This document shows, piece after piece, positions 24,593-33,072 of a stretch of 33,691 nucleotides of DNA; positions within the stretch are counted from its first letter, which is position 1; each line of letters begins with the position of its first letter. Origin of the DNA: Anaerolineales bacterium (GTDB lineage Bacteria > Chloroflexota > Anaerolineae > Anaerolineales > Anaerolineaceae); the NCBI GenBank assembly GCA_020060485.1, contig JAGVAB010000172.1, forward strand, positions 1 to 33,691, given 5' to 3'. The translations under genes and the position numbers were made by a program. The notes beneath the pieces were generated by a model. That model searched no databases and was not told where the DNA came from. It saw only the letters and a list, made by a program, of their open reading frames with translations.

Positions 24593-25867
24593 TCAGGAAA
24601 GGATCTCTCCCAGGATGCGCCCCTGCCGGTCTTCCAGCAAACGCACCTGCTGGATCGTGTTCCATGAATTAAACGGGCTGAAAGCTTCCACCCGCAGATA
24701 GTTGTCTGTCAGACCGCTCAACAGCCAGCCGCCTTCCCGGGGCTGGGCGGATTCCCATAACACAGCCAGGGTTTGCCCCAAAAATCGCTGGCGGTAAGTT
24801 TGCGCCGACTCAGCCAGTGCAGTCTGCATGGCGGCATTACGCTCCCTGCGCACCTCGAGCGGCACCTCTCCGGCCATGCGCGCCGCGGCCGTCCCTGGCC
24901 GGGGCGAAAAGGTAAATACATGCCCGGCGGCGAAGGCCATCCGGCGCACGAAATCCAGACTTTCACAAAATTCGGCCTCATCTTCGCCCGGAAAGCCGGT
25001 GATGATATCGGTGGTCACGGCCATTTGCGGGCAGACTGCCCGGGCACGGCCTGCCAGCCTCTCAAATTCGGCCGGACTGGTCTTGCGCACCATGCGCTTG
25101 AGGGTGGCTGCCGCCCCGGATTGCAGCGGCAGGTGCACATGCCGGCACAGGCGGTTATCTTGCCACAGGGCAAAAAAATCTTCCTCGAGCCCCCAAGGTT
25201 CCAGAGAGGAAAGGCGCAGGCGCGGCACATCCGTCCCGGCCAGAGCCGCCTCCAGCAAATGGCGCAGCCGCAGGCCACCCGGCAGATCCTGACCCCAGGC
25301 TTGCAGATTGACCCCGGTCAACACCACTTCCTGTGTACCCCCGGCCTGGGCGGCGCGCATTTCATCCAGCACCTCATCCAGCGGCACGCTGCGGCTGGCG
25401 CCGCGCGCCAGGCGGGTGACACAAAAGGTGCAATAGTTGTCGCAGCCATCCTGAACTTTGATGAATGCCCTTGTTCGGCTATGCGCACCAGGCAGCGGCC
25501 TGCGGGCGATCACCCCTGGCAGAAAGTCATCCACCGCCAGGCCCAGGAAGTCGGTCACCAGGTGTTCTTTTTCTTCGTTGATCACCACCTGCACCGCCCC
25601 GGAAAGTGCCCCGGTCTCGCCCGGTTCCAGAGTGGCCCAGCAGCCAGTGGCAATCACCTGCTGTGCACCAGCCCGCAAGGATTGACGGATCTTCTTGCGC
25701 GAGTCGGCCACCGCCTTGCCAGTCACCGCACAGGTATTAACCACCACCAGTTCAGCCTGCCCGGCTTCCTCCACAATCTCATGCCCGGCCGCCCGAAACT
25801 GGGCAGCCATGCGTTCAATTTCACTCTGGTTGAGCCGGCAGCCCACCACATCCAGATAAACCTTCAT
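24593..25867 (-). CDS. mtaB: tRNA t6A37 methylthiotransferase MtaB
   Basis: The 424-residue radical-SAM enzyme adds a methylthio group to t6A at position 37 of tRNAs reading ANN codons. Three N-terminal cysteines (C10, C46, C76) hold one 4Fe-4S cluster, CDNYCTFC (C142, C146, C149) holds the radical-SAM cluster, and a TRAM-like domain ends the chain. The N-terminus MKVYLDVVGCRLNQSE and the overall pattern favour MtaB over MiaB and RimO. The frame is open to a TTG at 25924, but ATG 25867 begins exactly at the family start. The ribosome-binding site is weak. Upstream is copy 3 of the dispersed repeat. Confidence 0.92.
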   Translation of the reverse strand: MKVYLDVVGCRLNQSEIERMAAQFRAAGHEIVEEAGQAELVVVNTCAVTGKAVADSRKKIRQSLRAGAQQVIATGCWATLEPGETGALSGAVQVVINEEKEHLVTDFLGLAVDDFLPGVIARRPLPGAHSRTRAFIKVQDGCDNYCTFCVTRLARGASRSVPLDEVLDEMRAAQAGGTQEVVLTGVNLQAWGQDLPGGLRLRHLLEAALAGTDVPRLRLSSLEPWGLEEDFFALWQDNRLCRHVHLPLQSGAAATLKRMVRKTSPAEFERLAGRARAVCPQMAVTTDIITGFPGEDEAEFCESLDFVRRMAFAAGHVFTFSPRPGTAAARMAGEVPLEVRRERNAAMQTALAESAQTYRQRFLGQTLAVLWESAQPREGGWLLSGLTDNYLRVEAFSPFNSWNTIQQVRLLEDRQGRILGEILS

Positions 25868-25931
25868 CTTCTCTACCCGTAATCTCCGCTCCGTCTGAAC
25901 GGTTTCGTTTTCCAATTGCTGCAAATCAATC

Positions 25932-25952
25932 CGACACCTCGACCAACTCGGT
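25932..25952 (+). repeat. Dispersed 21-bp intergenic repeat, copy 3
   Basis: CGACACCTCGAC, then CAA, then CTCGGT, preceded by AAATCAATC. It lies between mtaB and the ConA-like gene, in the mtaB upstream region. Confidence 0.6.
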
Positions 25953-25968
25953 GTATTGTTTGATAAGC

Positions 25969-25997
25969 AAAACCGGCAGCAGTCAGCCTGCCACCGG
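25969..25997 (-). terminator. Possible terminator of the ConA-like gene
   Basis: On the minus strand CCGGTGGCAG pairs imperfectly with CTGCTGCCGG (25988-25997 with 25973-25982), then TTTTGC. Stem matches are 8 of 10. It lies about 30 nt after the stop at 26029. Confidence 0.45.
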
Positions 25998-26028
25998 CAT
26001 TCGTTGTCAACCTCCAGGCGCGGCTGCG

Positions 26029-26685
26029 CTATGGATTGTACACCAGAAAATCATCGAAGAGAAGCTGCAACTCTGCCTCATCAAACGTACCGGCCATCAG
26101 CCCAACGCCGCCGTTGCGAAAGTCATGATCACGCGCTTCGACCAGTTTGCGTCCGTTGACCGAAAGGATCAGGCGCGGCCCAACGCAATCTGCCCGCAGG
26201 TGATTGCGCCCATCGCCAGGGTGGATGACGTTGCCAGACTTCTCTCCCGCCGTGTTCAGCAGCAGCATCTCGCCATCCTTGACCTTAAAGATCGCCGCAC
26301 TGCCATCGCTGCCGACCAGCAAGGCATAATAATTGTCATCATCCACCAGACGGCACACCAGGCCGAAATTGTTCTCATCGGGGCCGTTCAATTTGACTGC
26401 ATCCACTTCCATACGCACATCGCCATAACTGATCTGCGGCTGCGACCAGATGTCGAGCTGCGGGCGATGGACAGCCATCCACAGACCACCATCGCGATAG
26501 ACCACTTGCGACTCTGTGGTGTTCCAAACAGTCCAGCCGCTGTACGGGTTGGAAAAATCATCCTTGAGCATTAACATGCCTGTGGGCAAACCGCTGCGCG
26601 GTTGGAGCTGTGAGACCAGCAAGCCGCCAGCGAGTGCCAGAAGGCCAAAGGCCATCAACCACAAGAAAACCATACGAAACCGCAT
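26029..26685 (-). CDS. Membrane-anchored protein with a ConA/LamG-like jelly-roll domain
   Basis: The 218-residue protein has a hydrophobic anchor at about 5-25, then a single beta-rich domain. It begins DDFSNPYSGWTVWNT and contains alternating strands ending in LLFDDFLVYNP, a pattern typical of family-16-like or LamG-like jelly rolls that bind sugars or act as a scaffold. No glycosidase active-site motif (such as ExDxxE) was seen, so a binding role is more likely than catalysis. ATG 26685 is preceded by GAGGT; a longer frame starts at a TTG at 26787 without a signal. It follows the TPR gene by 120 nt, perhaps in one unit. Confidence 0.72.
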   Translation of the reverse strand: MRFRMVFLWLMAFGLLALAGGLLVSQLQPRSGLPTGMLMLKDDFSNPYSGWTVWNTTESQVVYRDGGLWMAVHRPQLDIWSQPQISYGDVRMEVDAVKLNGPDENNFGLVCRLVDDDNYYALLVGSDGSAAIFKVKDGEMLLLNTAGEKSGNVIHPGDGRNHLRADCVGPRLILSVNGRKLVEARDHDFRNGGVGLMAGTFDEAELQLLFDDFLVYNP

Positions 26686-26805
26686 AACCAACCTACCTCG
26701 GCCGCCGTTCCTGCGTTTGCGGCCTGCAAGGGTCTGTTCCGGCAAGCAGGATCCTCTGCCAGCCATGGAACCACTTGAGGCCGCCAATGTTGCAAAAGAG
26801 GGATT

Positions 26806-28224
26806 TTAATACAGGCTGTCCAGCAAACGCTGGGCCATGTTCCCGGTGATGCCCTGCTGGTCCAGGCTGACCGCCTGCAACAGGTGGCTCCTGGCCTTCC
26901 TGTATTGGCCTGTCTGAAGATACAACTGGCCCAGATGCAGATGCGCCGGAGCATAGGCTGCTTCAAGTTGTATGGCTTGTTGCAAGAAGCGTTCCGCCGA
27001 GGGATAGTCCTGGAAATAGAGCATCGTCCAGCCCATCAAATCCAGAGCCGACGGGTCATCGGGGCGCAAAAAAAGTACCTTGCGCGCCGCCGGCAGGCCC
27101 ACGCTACGCGCATCAATGCCGTGGTCAATACTGAAACGGGCCAGCATCTGCCAATACAAGGGATCATCACCAGCCAGCAAGGCCGCCTGTTGATAATAGG
27201 GTAATGCCGAAAGAATATCCCCCATCTCGCTCAAGGCGTTGCCCATCTCAGCCTGCCAAACGGCCTGCTGCGGCTCCTGGGCAGCCAGTTTGGCATACAA
27301 TACCAGGGCCACTTCCGGCTTGGCCTGCCGCCGCCAGTAGAGCGCCCACAAGGAGCGCACCAGCACCGATTCGGGTGCCAGTGACTGGGCCTTTTCCAGC
27401 GCTTCCCGGCCGTCCAGCCCTTGCTGCTGGCGGGCTTCGCCCAGCATGGCCCAGGCGTCGGCGTACTCCGGCTCCTGCTCCGTTACTTGCGCAAATGCCA
27501 GTCCGGCCAGTTCCCATTCTCCGGCCTGGCCCAGTGCCCGCCCCAGGATCATCAAACGGTAGGTTTCATCTGGTGCATTCAACACGGCCTGCTGCACAGC
27601 CTGCAAGGCAGCCACCGTTTTGGCGTAAGCGGGTTGCAGTTCGGCGGCCTGCCCCAGAACCTCACCCGCATCCTCCGGCACAGCCAGCAGCAAGTGAGTG
27701 CCAAGAGCAAAAGCGGCGCGTCCATCCTGCGGGAAAGCGGCCTGCCACTCCCGCAAAACGTCCACCGCCCCCGACAGGTCTCCCATCCGCCGCCGGGCAG
27801 CCGCCAGACGGACATAGACCTCCCCGCTTGCCCCGCCGCGCTGGATGAGCGCCTGCCAGGCCAAAGCCGCCCCGGCATCTTCCTGCAAGCCCAGGTGAGC
27901 CTCGGCTAACTGCTCGAGGCCATGATTGGAAATGTTCCCCAACAGCCATGCCTTTTGATAGGCCTGCGCTGCCAGAGCATACTGCCGGGATGACAGGCGC
28001 TGCTCACCCAGCCGTTCCCACAGATCGCCCCGCCAGGGCAGAATGGATAATGCCTGCTGTAATTGGTCGGCTGCGGCATAGGGCTGGCTGCGGGCCTCGG
28101 CTGCCTGTGCCATTGCCAAAGCCGCCCCGGCTGCTCGCGGCTGGGGCATCAGCCCCAGCAATACTGCCAGCAGCAAGGGCAGCAAGAGCTTGATACCCAC
28201 GATGATCTTTTCGCCTGTATGCAT
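26806..28224 (-). CDS. Membrane-anchored tetratricopeptide-repeat protein
   Basis: The 472-residue protein has one N-terminal hydrophobic helix (about 10-27) and then many TPR units of about 34 residues. The signatures are clearest near the end: AYAPAHLHLGQLYLQTGQYRKA and SALDLMGWTMLYFQDYPSAE. It is likely an outward-facing scaffold for protein contacts, but the topology is inferred and no partner is known. It lacks enzyme motifs. AGGAT precedes ATG 28224 at short spacing. It lies upstream of the ConA-like gene, and both appear to be exported, so they may act together. Confidence 0.82.
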   Translation of the reverse strand: MHTGEKIIVGIKLLLPLLLAVLLGLMPQPRAAGAALAMAQAAEARSQPYAAADQLQQALSILPWRGDLWERLGEQRLSSRQYALAAQAYQKAWLLGNISNHGLEQLAEAHLGLQEDAGAALAWQALIQRGGASGEVYVRLAAARRRMGDLSGAVDVLREWQAAFPQDGRAAFALGTHLLLAVPEDAGEVLGQAAELQPAYAKTVAALQAVQQAVLNAPDETYRLMILGRALGQAGEWELAGLAFAQVTEQEPEYADAWAMLGEARQQQGLDGREALEKAQSLAPESVLVRSLWALYWRRQAKPEVALVLYAKLAAQEPQQAVWQAEMGNALSEMGDILSALPYYQQAALLAGDDPLYWQMLARFSIDHGIDARSVGLPAARKVLFLRPDDPSALDLMGWTMLYFQDYPSAERFLQQAIQLEAAYAPAHLHLGQLYLQTGQYRKARSHLLQAVSLDQQGITGNMAQRLLDSLY

Positions 28225-28286
28225 ATCCTAATTATATCTGCAACCTGGGGCGCATGCCGCGTTTGCCAGGCCGCACGCGTGTGCAG

Positions 28287-28688
28287 CTACTCGCTCAGCG
28301 GTGCAAACAACTCATGCACATTTCCATCCGGATCGGCGAAAAAAGCCGCCCGCTGACCCCAGGGCATGTCAGCCGGAGCCTGTATCGGCTGCGCCCCCTG
28401 CGCAACAATGGCCGCATAACTGGCATCCACGTCCTGCGGCGAGTCACAGGGAAAAGCCAATTCAAAGTACTGTCCCTGCCGCGGGCCAGCGTAGCCTTCA
28501 TAGCCGCCGGTAGCGGCTGTCATTACCTCGCGGGTAGTGATGGCGAACCTCACTCCCTCACTTTCAAACTCCACATAATCCTCGCCCAGTTCCATCTGCA
28601 CCGCAAAGCCAATCACGTCCCGATAAAAGGCTTTCATCACAAGCGGTTGATCGGTAACGATCGAGATCAAATCAATTTTTGCGCGCAT
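28287..28688 (-). CDS. VOC (glyoxalase/bleomycin-resistance fold) family protein
   Basis: The 133-residue protein has the paired beta-alpha-beta-beta-beta layout of the vicinal oxygen chelate superfamily. MKAFYRDVIGF is the first-module helix, and the last strands read FFADPDGNVHELFAPL, with a metal-type Glu. The substrate is unknown; the fold covers lactoylglutathione lyases, dioxygenases and drug-binding proteins. GGAG is 5 nt before ATG 28688. It is 62 nt upstream of the TPR gene and may share its transcript. Confidence 0.85.
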   Translation of the reverse strand: MRAKIDLISIVTDQPLVMKAFYRDVIGFAVQMELGEDYVEFESEGVRFAITTREVMTAATGGYEGYAGPRQGQYFELAFPCDSPQDVDASYAAIVAQGAQPIQAPADMPWGQRAAFFADPDGNVHELFAPLSE

Positions 28689-29051
28689 GGCTGCTCCTTT
28701 GAGAAATAGAATTTATGTTCTGTTTTTATTATACTCCCATTTTCACTGCCGGGCGCATAGATTTTTAGTCATCACCCAGCCACCTGACATTTTGTCATTG
28801 CGAAACGGGGCGAAAAAAGCCGCCTTTTGGGGTGACTTCCGGTAAATTCGCCCCGTTGAAGCAATCTCCCTCTCTGTTTTGGACGCCCTGCGGCCACAGC
28901 CCGAGAAATGCGCTTGGGCTTCGCGATGACAGATCAATTTGTTATTGCTTTGAGCTTATGTCAAACTGTCAGGTAGCCAAGTCATCACATCTTTTATGAA
29001 TTTGCAACATTTTTACCCATCCCCTGACCCCTTCCCAATTTGGGGTTGGGA
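28689..29051. other. Non-coding stretch between the VOC gene and the ftsH terminator
   Basis: This stretch holds the 139-bp MITE-like element (28793-28931) and otherwise AT-rich spacer. A 64-codon minus-strand frame at 28743-28937 runs through the element and is not supported as a gene. No tRNA or clear promoter is seen. GACCCCTTCCCAATTTGGGG near 29027-29046 is locally palindromic but not a convincing terminator. Confidence 0.5.
28793..28931. mobile_element. MITE-like element, 139 bp, with terminal and internal inverted repeats
   Basis: The ends TGTCATTGCGAA (28793-28804) and TTCGCGATGACA (28920-28931) are inverted repeats with 11 of 12 matches. Inside, AACGGGGCGAA (28804-28814) and TTCGCCCCGTT (28847-28857) are a perfect 11-bp inverted repeat. 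The GTCATTGCGAA end resembles short interspersed elements seen in many bacterial genomes. It has no transposase and only one copy in this window. The call as a mobile element is inference from structure. Confidence 0.5.
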
Positions 29052-29091
29052 GATAAAAACAGCCCCGCGCAGGCGTGAACTGCGCGGGGCT
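29052..29091 (-). terminator. Intrinsic terminator of ftsH
   Basis: AGCCCCGCGCAG and CTGCGCGGGGCT (29061-29072, 29080-29091) form a perfect 12-bp stem with a 7-nt loop, followed on the minus strand by GTTTTTATC. Confidence 0.92.
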
Positions 29092-29109
29092 GCATGCCAT
29101 CAACTTCGC

Positions 29110-31038
29110 CTAAATATCCCGGCACATCTCGCCCACAATGCGGCAGATCTCCTCGCCGCGGATGACTTCTTTTTCCTGCAGCACCTCGGCAATCTCATGC
29201 AAAGCAGCTTCGTTTTCTTGCAGTTTGGTGGTTGCCAGCACCTGCGCCTCATCCACCAGCCTGCGGATCTCCTGGTCGATCAGAGTGGCCGTCTCCGGGC
29301 TGAGGTCTTCGCGCACCCCGCTCGCCAGGCCCAGATAAGCCATGCCGACCGGCGTAGCGTACCGCACCGGGCCCAGTTTTTCTGTCATGCCAAATTCGGT
29401 GACCATGCGCCGGGCAATTTCCGTCACCCGTTCCAGGTCATTGGAGGCACCAGTGGACACATCGCCAAACACCAGTCGCTCGGCCACCCGGCCGCCCAGC
29501 ATGACGGCCATGCGCTGTTTCAATTCTTCCTCCGAAACCAGATATTGGTCTTCTTCCGGCATCTGCATGGTGTATCCCAGTGCGCCCTTGGAAGTGGGGA
29601 TGATACTAACCTTGTGCACCGGGTCGGTGTTGGGCAGCAGAGCCGCCACCAGGGCATGCCCGCCTTCATGGTAGGCCACCCGCTTCTTGACGTCATCGCG
29701 CAAGGGCATCTTCTTTTGCAAACCGGCCACCACACGCTCAATGGCCTGGTCAAAATCGCTCATGGTTACAAAATCCTGCTGATTGCGCACTGCCAGCAAA
29801 GCGGCCTCGTTGACCACATTCGCCAGATCGGCCCCCGAAAAACCGGGGGTGATCTTGGCCAGACGTTCCAGCCTCACATCCTCGCCCAGTGTTACCCCTG
29901 CGGTGTGAATGTTGAGAATCTGCCGCCGGCCATCCTCGGTAGGCAGGTTGACCTCCACCTGCCGGTCAAAGCGTCCCGGGCGCAGCAGAGCCTTGTCCAG
30001 CACTTCGGGCCGGTTGGTGGCTGCCATGATGATCACACCCTTGTTCACCTCGAAACCATCCATCTCGGCCAGCAGTTGATTGAGAGTTTGCTCGCGCTCG
30101 TCATTGCCGCCCATCCTGCCCAGCGAAGCCCGTGACTGGCCGATGGCGTCAATTTCGTCAATAAAAACGATGCACGGCGCTTTCTGCTTGGCCTGCTCGA
30201 ACATGTCCCGCACGCGGGACGCCCCCACACCGACGAACATCTCCACAAAATCAGAGCCGCTGATCGAAAAGAAAGGCACACCTGCCTCGCCGGCCGTGGC
30301 CTTGGCCAGTAGGGTCTTGCCCGTTCCGGGAGGGCCAACCATCAGAATACCCTTGGGCAATTTGGCCCCCAGGCGGGTGAAGCGCTCCGGATTTTTGAGG
30401 AACGCAATGATCTCGCGCAGCTCCACTTCCACCTCGTCCGCTCCGCCCACATCGGCATATTTGACCCCCGTCATAGCCCCGGTAATCTCTTTGGCCTTGC
30501 TCTTGCCAATCGACATGACCGGCGATGCGCTTTGCCCCAGTCGACGGAACAGGAAGAACCAGATCAGCGCCAGCGGCAGCAAAGGCAGGATCCAGCCCAA
30601 AATGGTGGTGAGCAGATTTGGTGATTCAATCGTGGCGCCAAACTCGACTCCCGCTGCGGTCAGGTCGGCCACCAGATCGGGATCATTCATCAACACCGCC
30701 TTGAAGCGCACATCGGGCCTGGTTTGCTGTTCCTGGTCTGGCTGCGCGCCGCCAGAAATGCGCTCAAGCCAGGATGCGCCCGCAGACGCAGGCAGCTTCT
30801 CTACTGCCGGGCCGCCGCAGCCGGTTTCCTGGCAGGTGTAATACAAATAATCTCCCTCAACCGAAACCTCGCCAATCAAACCTGCATCCAGGTCCTGGCG
30901 AAACTGGCTGTAGGGCACATCCACTTCACGGATGACCATTGGGCGGTAGATCAGGTACTGAAAAGCCCACATGCCCAGCAGGGTGATCAATAACCAGGCA
31001 AAGGAAAATCCCATCTGGTTTCGTTGTCGTTTATCCAT
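29110..31038 (-). CDS. ftsH: ATP-dependent zinc metalloprotease FtsH
   Basis: The 642-residue membrane protease degrades misassembled membrane and some soluble proteins. Two helices (about 10-30 and 143-164) flank a periplasmic domain of about 110 residues, which carries a short Cys pair at CQETGC (69-74). The AAA+ core has Walker A GPPGTGKT (235-242), Walker B VFIDEID (291-297) and the second region of homology to RPGRFDRQ (353-360). The zinc site is HEGGH (457-461), the HExxH form with Gly in place of the usual Ala. GGAGG lies 6 nt before ATG 31038. It may be transcribed with msrB upstream (99-nt gap). Confidence 0.97.
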   Translation of the reverse strand: MDKRQRNQMGFSFAWLLITLLGMWAFQYLIYRPMVIREVDVPYSQFRQDLDAGLIGEVSVEGDYLYYTCQETGCGGPAVEKLPASAGASWLERISGGAQPDQEQQTRPDVRFKAVLMNDPDLVADLTAAGVEFGATIESPNLLTTILGWILPLLPLALIWFFLFRRLGQSASPVMSIGKSKAKEITGAMTGVKYADVGGADEVEVELREIIAFLKNPERFTRLGAKLPKGILMVGPPGTGKTLLAKATAGEAGVPFFSISGSDFVEMFVGVGASRVRDMFEQAKQKAPCIVFIDEIDAIGQSRASLGRMGGNDEREQTLNQLLAEMDGFEVNKGVIIMAATNRPEVLDKALLRPGRFDRQVEVNLPTEDGRRQILNIHTAGVTLGEDVRLERLAKITPGFSGADLANVVNEAALLAVRNQQDFVTMSDFDQAIERVVAGLQKKMPLRDDVKKRVAYHEGGHALVAALLPNTDPVHKVSIIPTSKGALGYTMQMPEEDQYLVSEEELKQRMAVMLGGRVAERLVFGDVSTGASNDLERVTEIARRMVTEFGMTEKLGPVRYATPVGMAYLGLASGVREDLSPETATLIDQEIRRLVDEAQVLATTKLQENEAALHEIAEVLQEKEVIRGEEICRIVGEMCRDI

Positions 31039-31137
31039 TTTATTCCTCCATCTCTAAAGCCTGGCATACAAAAGAGGCGCATCCTGCATACCTTGCCGGA
31101 TACACCACTTTGCGAAAAACCGGAATGTTCTCCGAGG

Positions 31138-31542
31138 TTACAATTTCAGCTTCGGTGTGAAATCCAGCGATGCAGAGTTCATGCAATAGCGCAGCCCGGT
31201 CGGTTGAGGGCCGTCTTCAAAGACATGCCCCAAATGAGCATCACAGCGAGCGCACATCACCTCGGTGCGCAGCATGCCGTGACTGGCGTCAACCCTGGTT
31301 TTGACATTCTCGCCTGCCAGCGGCAGCCAGAAGCTCGGCCAGCCAGAACCGGAATCGTATTTGGTCTCGGAACTGAACAGCTCCGCCCCACAGCACACAC
31401 ACTTGTATACGCCGTCTTCCTTATTATGGTAATAAGCACCAGTAAAAGGCGCCTCGGTGCCTTTCAAACGCGCCACCCGGTATTGCTCGGGTGTCAATGC
31501 TTTCTTCCATTCTTCTTCACTTTTGACAATTTTCTCAACCAT
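31138..31542 (-). CDS. msrB: Peptide-methionine (R)-S-oxide reductase
   Basis: The 134-residue enzyme repairs the R-epimer of methionine sulfoxide. A structural zinc is held by C48/C51 (CVCC) and C97/C100 (CARC). The active site [11 protein letters not shown] has catalytic Cys120. SGSGWPSFW and LGHVF are also typical. The resolving cysteine used by some MsrBs is not obvious, so recycling may use thioredoxin in another way. AAGAGG lies before ATG 31542. No msrA is in the window. It lies immediately upstream of ftsH, both fitting protein quality control, but a shared operon is unproven. Confidence 0.94.
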   Translation of the reverse strand: MVEKIVKSEEEWKKALTPEQYRVARLKGTEAPFTGAYYHNKEDGVYKCVCCGAELFSSETKYDSGSGWPSFWLPLAGENVKTRVDASHGMLRTEVMCARCDAHLGHVFEDGPQPTGLRYCMNSASLDFTPKLKL

Positions 31543-31712
31543 CGCAGCCTCTTTTCCACCAATAAAAATTGGAAATTCATCATATTTTTCTACAATATCA
31601 TTGTAAACAAAAAGTGTTAATTTGCTGTAAGAGCTTCTCTTCGCAAGCCGAGCCTGTCGATATCATCATACCCGGATCTGTACTACATAAATCTTTGATG
31701 CCCTTGACCCGG

Positions 31713-31749
31713 AAAAACATACCTCCCGCCCCATGCTTCGGACGGGAGG
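31713..31749 (-). terminator. Terminator of the padR operon
   Basis: CCTCCCG (31722-31728) pairs with CGGGAGG (31743-31749). On the minus strand it is followed by TATGTTTTTCC. It is 9 nt after the stop of the GyrI-like gene. Confidence 0.75.
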
Positions 31750-31758
31750 CTGGATGCC

Positions 31759-32385
31759 TCACTCTTTCTTGCGGATTGGTTGCCGCAGCACAGTTTTCAG
31801 CTTTTCAGGTGCGGTGCGCCGGGCATCGCTCAGATAGATCTCGTGGTGCTTGCCGGTCAATTCATAGCCTTGATCAAAGGCAAACTGGTGCATGGCTTCA
31901 ATGGTGGGGCCTTCGTCATTGTACGCTCCAAAGTACAGCACCTGCACCACCCATCCTTCGGCAAATGTTTCAAAGCGCAATTTGTCCGCCGCCGCCAGGG
32001 GCTTTTTACCCACCGCACGGCGGATGCCTTCCTGCATCAGCTCCGCGGTGACAAAATCGGGCTGCATGATCATCGCCGTCCATTGAAACATATCCTTGTC
32101 AGCTTCAGTGAAACGCGTCTTGCCAAAGGGCGTGCCCCACCACAACCCCTCCAGCGGCATGACCGGATAATCCAGGCCATGCTCCAGCTTCATCATGAAC
32201 TTGACCGTGTACGAAACCGAATACAAGGTTTCAATGGCATCCACATAGGCCTGCGCTGTGTTGGGATTGCCCGCCCCATCCACCATCAGAAAGCGCATGG
32301 CGGGGATTTCAACAAACACTGGCGCTTTGGCCGACGGGTTGTAATACTGCTTCAACTGTTTCTTCAAATCCACTTTCTCAACCAT
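31759..32385 (-). CDS. GyrI-like small-molecule-binding domain protein
   Basis: The 208-residue protein matches stand-alone GyrI-like (AraC effector-binding fold) proteins. The N-terminus VDLKKQLKQYYNPSAKAPVFVEIP and the segment FLMVDGAGNPNTAQAYVDAIETLYSVSYTVKF are characteristic. Such domains bind amphipathic or drug-like molecules, and some hydrolyse cyclopropanoid toxins through a Glu. Here the ligand is unknown. AAGG lies just before ATG 32385. It is only 25 nt after padR and ends at its own terminator, so it is the second gene of a padR operon and may sense or sequester the same ligand. Confidence 0.82.
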   Translation of the reverse strand: MVEKVDLKKQLKQYYNPSAKAPVFVEIPAMRFLMVDGAGNPNTAQAYVDAIETLYSVSYTVKFMMKLEHGLDYPVMPLEGLWWGTPFGKTRFTEADKDMFQWTAMIMQPDFVTAELMQEGIRRAVGKKPLAAADKLRFETFAEGWVVQVLYFGAYNDEGPTIEAMHQFAFDQGYELTGKHHEIYLSDARRTAPEKLKTVLRQPIRKKE

Positions 32386-32410
32386 TTTCTACCTTCCCTT
32401 CGTTTTGATC

Positions 32411-32968
32411 TCAAATTTCTCCTGGCGCATTCCGTTGGATCCAGTCATCCAGCCAGGCCAGTTCTGCTGCCATCATCTTCAGGCTGTGATCAAACAGGTC
32501 GTTGACCACAGCTGTCAACGGCGATTCAGGCACCCTTGCCCGCTGCCACTTTCTTTCCACATCGGTGTATCGCTCCATCAAATGATCACGATACATCTGC
32601 ATGGCGGCCAGCCTTTCATCAGGCGGGATCAAGAATTGATTCGCCAGCCCAAGCATGAAGTCGCCGCTCAAATGACGCGGGGCAGACAGTCGCTGCTTGA
32701 CTGCCTGGGTGGTTACCGCCAGTCCGGTCTCGGTCAATCGGTATACCCGGCGGGCGGGCTTGCCCTCCTCCGGCAGCATCTCGCTTGTCACCCAGTCCTT
32801 CGTCTGCATCTTGTTCAGCAAATAATATATGGAGGAAAACCCAATCTCTGTCCACTCGCGCAAACCGCGCCCTTCAATCACCTGCTCCAGTTGATACCCA
32901 TGCTGCGGGCCTTCCACCAGCAGAGTCAACAAGGCCAGCTCCGAATTATTGGGCAGATCGTCCGTCAT
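32411..32968 (-). CDS. PadR-family transcriptional regulator
   Basis: The 185-residue repressor has an N-terminal winged helix-turn-helix (about 8-85, with LLVEGPQHGYQLEQVIEGRG and SSIYYLLNKM, the PadR recognition region) and a C-terminal helical dimerisation domain. GTG 32971 is adjacent, but ATG 32968 with AGGAG 5 nt upstream is a better start. It is probably autoregulated through the palindromes at 32980-33015, and the downstream GyrI-like gene would be its main target. The ligand is unknown. Confidence 0.9.
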   Translation of the reverse strand: MTDDLPNNSELALLTLLVEGPQHGYQLEQVIEGRGLREWTEIGFSSIYYLLNKMQTKDWVTSEMLPEEGKPARRVYRLTETGLAVTTQAVKQRLSAPRHLSGDFMLGLANQFLIPPDERLAAMQMYRDHLMERYTDVERKWQRARVPESPLTAVVNDLFDHSLKMMAAELAWLDDWIQRNAPGEI

Positions 32969-32979
32969 CACCTCTCCTT

Positions 32980-33015
32980 ATATTCTAGTATTAGAATATT
33001 ATAGCAATATAATAT
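32980..33015 (-). promoter_or_regulatory. Two overlapping palindromes, probable PadR operator
   Basis: ATATTCTA-GTAT-TAGAATAT (32980-32999) is a perfect 8-bp inverted repeat with a 4-nt spacer. ATATTATA-GCAA-TATAATAT (32996-33015) is a second perfect one that overlaps it by 4 nt. The first covers the expected transcription start and early leader of padR; the second covers the -10. This position suits repression by a dimeric regulator. Confidence 0.7.
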
Positions 33016-33037
33016 CAAATCTGACCTTGCTTGTCAA
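33009..33037 (-). promoter_or_regulatory. Promoter of the padR operon
   Basis: TTGACA (33037-33032), a 17-bp spacer and TATTAT (33014-33009) form a near-consensus sigma70 promoter. The -10 lies inside the upstream palindrome. It points toward padR. Confidence 0.75.
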
Positions 33038-33072
33038 TAGCAAAGCCAATCAAAAGATTACAGAACAGTGAT

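Noticed and set aside
24773..25882. 369-codon plus-strand open frame
   Set aside because: It is antisense to mtaB, which has all expected cluster cysteines.
28743..28937. 64-codon minus-strand frame
   Set aside because: It lies within the MITE-like element and reads through its inverted repeats, so it is better explained by the element.
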